Shown here: piece by piece, positions 63,109 to 64,000 of the stretch
How positions within the stretch are numbered: the first letter of the stretch is position 1
Layout: every line of letters starts with the position of its first letter
Origin: Dactylorhiza incarnata
Taxonomy: Eukaryota > Streptophyta > Magnoliopsida > Asparagales > Orchidaceae
Reading direction: 5' to 3'
Assembly: GCA_033032865.1 (NCBI GenBank)
Contig: JAWHQI010000121.1
Span: 2,418,001-2,482,000, forward strand
Length of the DNA stretch: 64,000 bases
Translations under genes and position numbers: made by a program
The notes under the pieces: model-generated
What the model was told of the DNA's origin: nothing
What the model saw: the letters and a program-made list of their open reading frames with translations, nothing else
The model's database searches: none

Positions 63109-64000
63109 AATTGGCCCCGTGAAAATTGGACGAATGACATTCAGTGTTTTCTTTGGGGTGCGGCTAAACAGTGGACACTAGTAAAAAATGTATTTAAAAT
63201 TAAATTTGATTTTCTACTTGTAAAAACAGTATTTTAAATTAAATTTGATTTTCTTTATGCAAAAAAATGTAATTTAAAATCGGATGATATTATTTTTCTA
63301 ATTTCTCCCTGGAGCCATTGTTATAATTTAGCACAAAGATTCTTCCTCCACATTGTCATCAATTTCTAAGAGAAACAAATAAAAAAAATAATATTATTTC
63401 TTTTGATCTTTCCCCTTGAAACATGTGAAATTTTTCCGTCGGACGCTAATCCGGTTCAATTTTTTAGTATTGATCTCTTCCATTCGAAATAGCACGCGGC
63501 AGAATATAGCAAAAACCATATTTGTAGTTCATCGTTATTTGCAGCCCAAAATATTTTTTTGCAGTCTTGTTTCGTGTCAGCCCAATTATTAAAAGAAAGT
63601 AATGCAAAAGAGTTTAATAATGAGAATTGTTAAAGGGAAATCAAATTTGACTATCCGCAAATCATTGTTAACAAAAATCATATATTTTGAAAAATACTTG
63701 ATGGAAACCAAATTGTTAACCACAAACCAATATTGTTAACAACAAATCAATAATATAACCACATAAACAAATTTTCTAGACAAAAAAAATTAAATTCATT
63801 ACATTTTCAGCACATCAGTTCAACAAAATAACACGTTTATAACATAAAAATACCAAAATGTAATACCATATACAAATTTGAAATTAAGAAATGAAATCTA
63901 AGAAACATAGAAACACGTTTATTTGAAATTTGAAATGTAAAACCATATACAAAATGTATAACATAAAAACACGTTTATTTTATTTCAAATTTGTATTGGT
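63109..64000. other. AT-rich sequence, nothing recognised
   Basis: Contains repeated AAATTAAATTTGATTTTCT (63,200 and 63,235), TTGTTAACNACAAA phrases (63,710-63,745) and two ACACGTTTAT repeats near the end. No coding, RNA or transposon ends identified. Confidence 0.6.

Overview
This is nuclear DNA of a flowering plant, almost certainly from the repeat-rich intergenic fraction of a large genome. No complete host gene is visible. Nearly every base from 1 to about 63,100 can be assigned to LTR retrotransposons, one LINE, DNA transposons and MITEs stacked inside one another. I cannot tell monocot from dicot by eye. No rRNA, tRNA or CRISPR array was found.

Left part (1-16,540): a SIRE/Maximus-like LTR (1-6,820) is split by a 5.66-kb LTR (1,019-6,676, 'G1' family, target duplication CAATA). 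Next come a broken minus-strand SIRE-like gag, its primer-binding site and its 1.5-kb LTR (6,821-10,049), a copia integrase scrap (10,050-10,654), an unclassified GC-rich block with a duplicated TATA-box repeat (10,655-12,110), another SIRE-like LTR (13,590-15,721) and a Tat-like gypsy LTR remnant (15,740-16,540). A truncated fragment of a nuclear gene for plastid ribosomal protein S17 lies at 16,680-16,864, followed by a MITE made of nested hairpins (17,342-17,771).

Central part (18,190-62,672): this is one Tat-lineage Ty3/gypsy element with the 5-bp target duplication AAATT at both ends, blown up to 44.5 kb by later insertions. Its 5' LTR took Copia-1 (18,233-25,800, minus) and Copia-4 (26,101-51,252, plus). 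Copia-4's own 5' LTR took Copia-2 (26,204-35,116, minus), whose 5' LTR took a 2.2-kb solo LTR (32,021-34,236). Copia-4's reverse transcriptase was broken by a G1 element fragment (38,700-48,964), whose LTR took Copia-3 (39,839-48,123, minus). Copia-3's pol took a SIRE-like solo LTR (43,264-44,778) and its 3' LTR a 188-bp MITE. The deepest path is five levels: Tat, Copia-4, G1, Copia-3, SIRE-like LTR. The Tat interior (52,296-56,729) has no reverse transcriptase or integrase. It holds scrambled gag/protease pieces, a three-copy tandem repeat and a decayed antisense ORF with a recognisable intron. Its 3' LTR took a hAT element (56,793-59,777) containing a chromovirus fragment, a 420-bp TRIM (60,157-60,576) and a truncated LINE (61,414-62,484).

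Right part (62,673-64,000): a small inverted-repeat element (62,927-63,108) lies in AT-rich sequence with nothing else recognisable.

All retroelement ORFs carry stops or frameshifts, so none looks autonomous. Copia-2 is the best preserved: one reading frame with five stop codons. A recurring theme is that each LTR family carries its own array of short, often palindromic, CpG- or TTGAC-containing motifs. These are the main structure not explained by coding or transposition signals.
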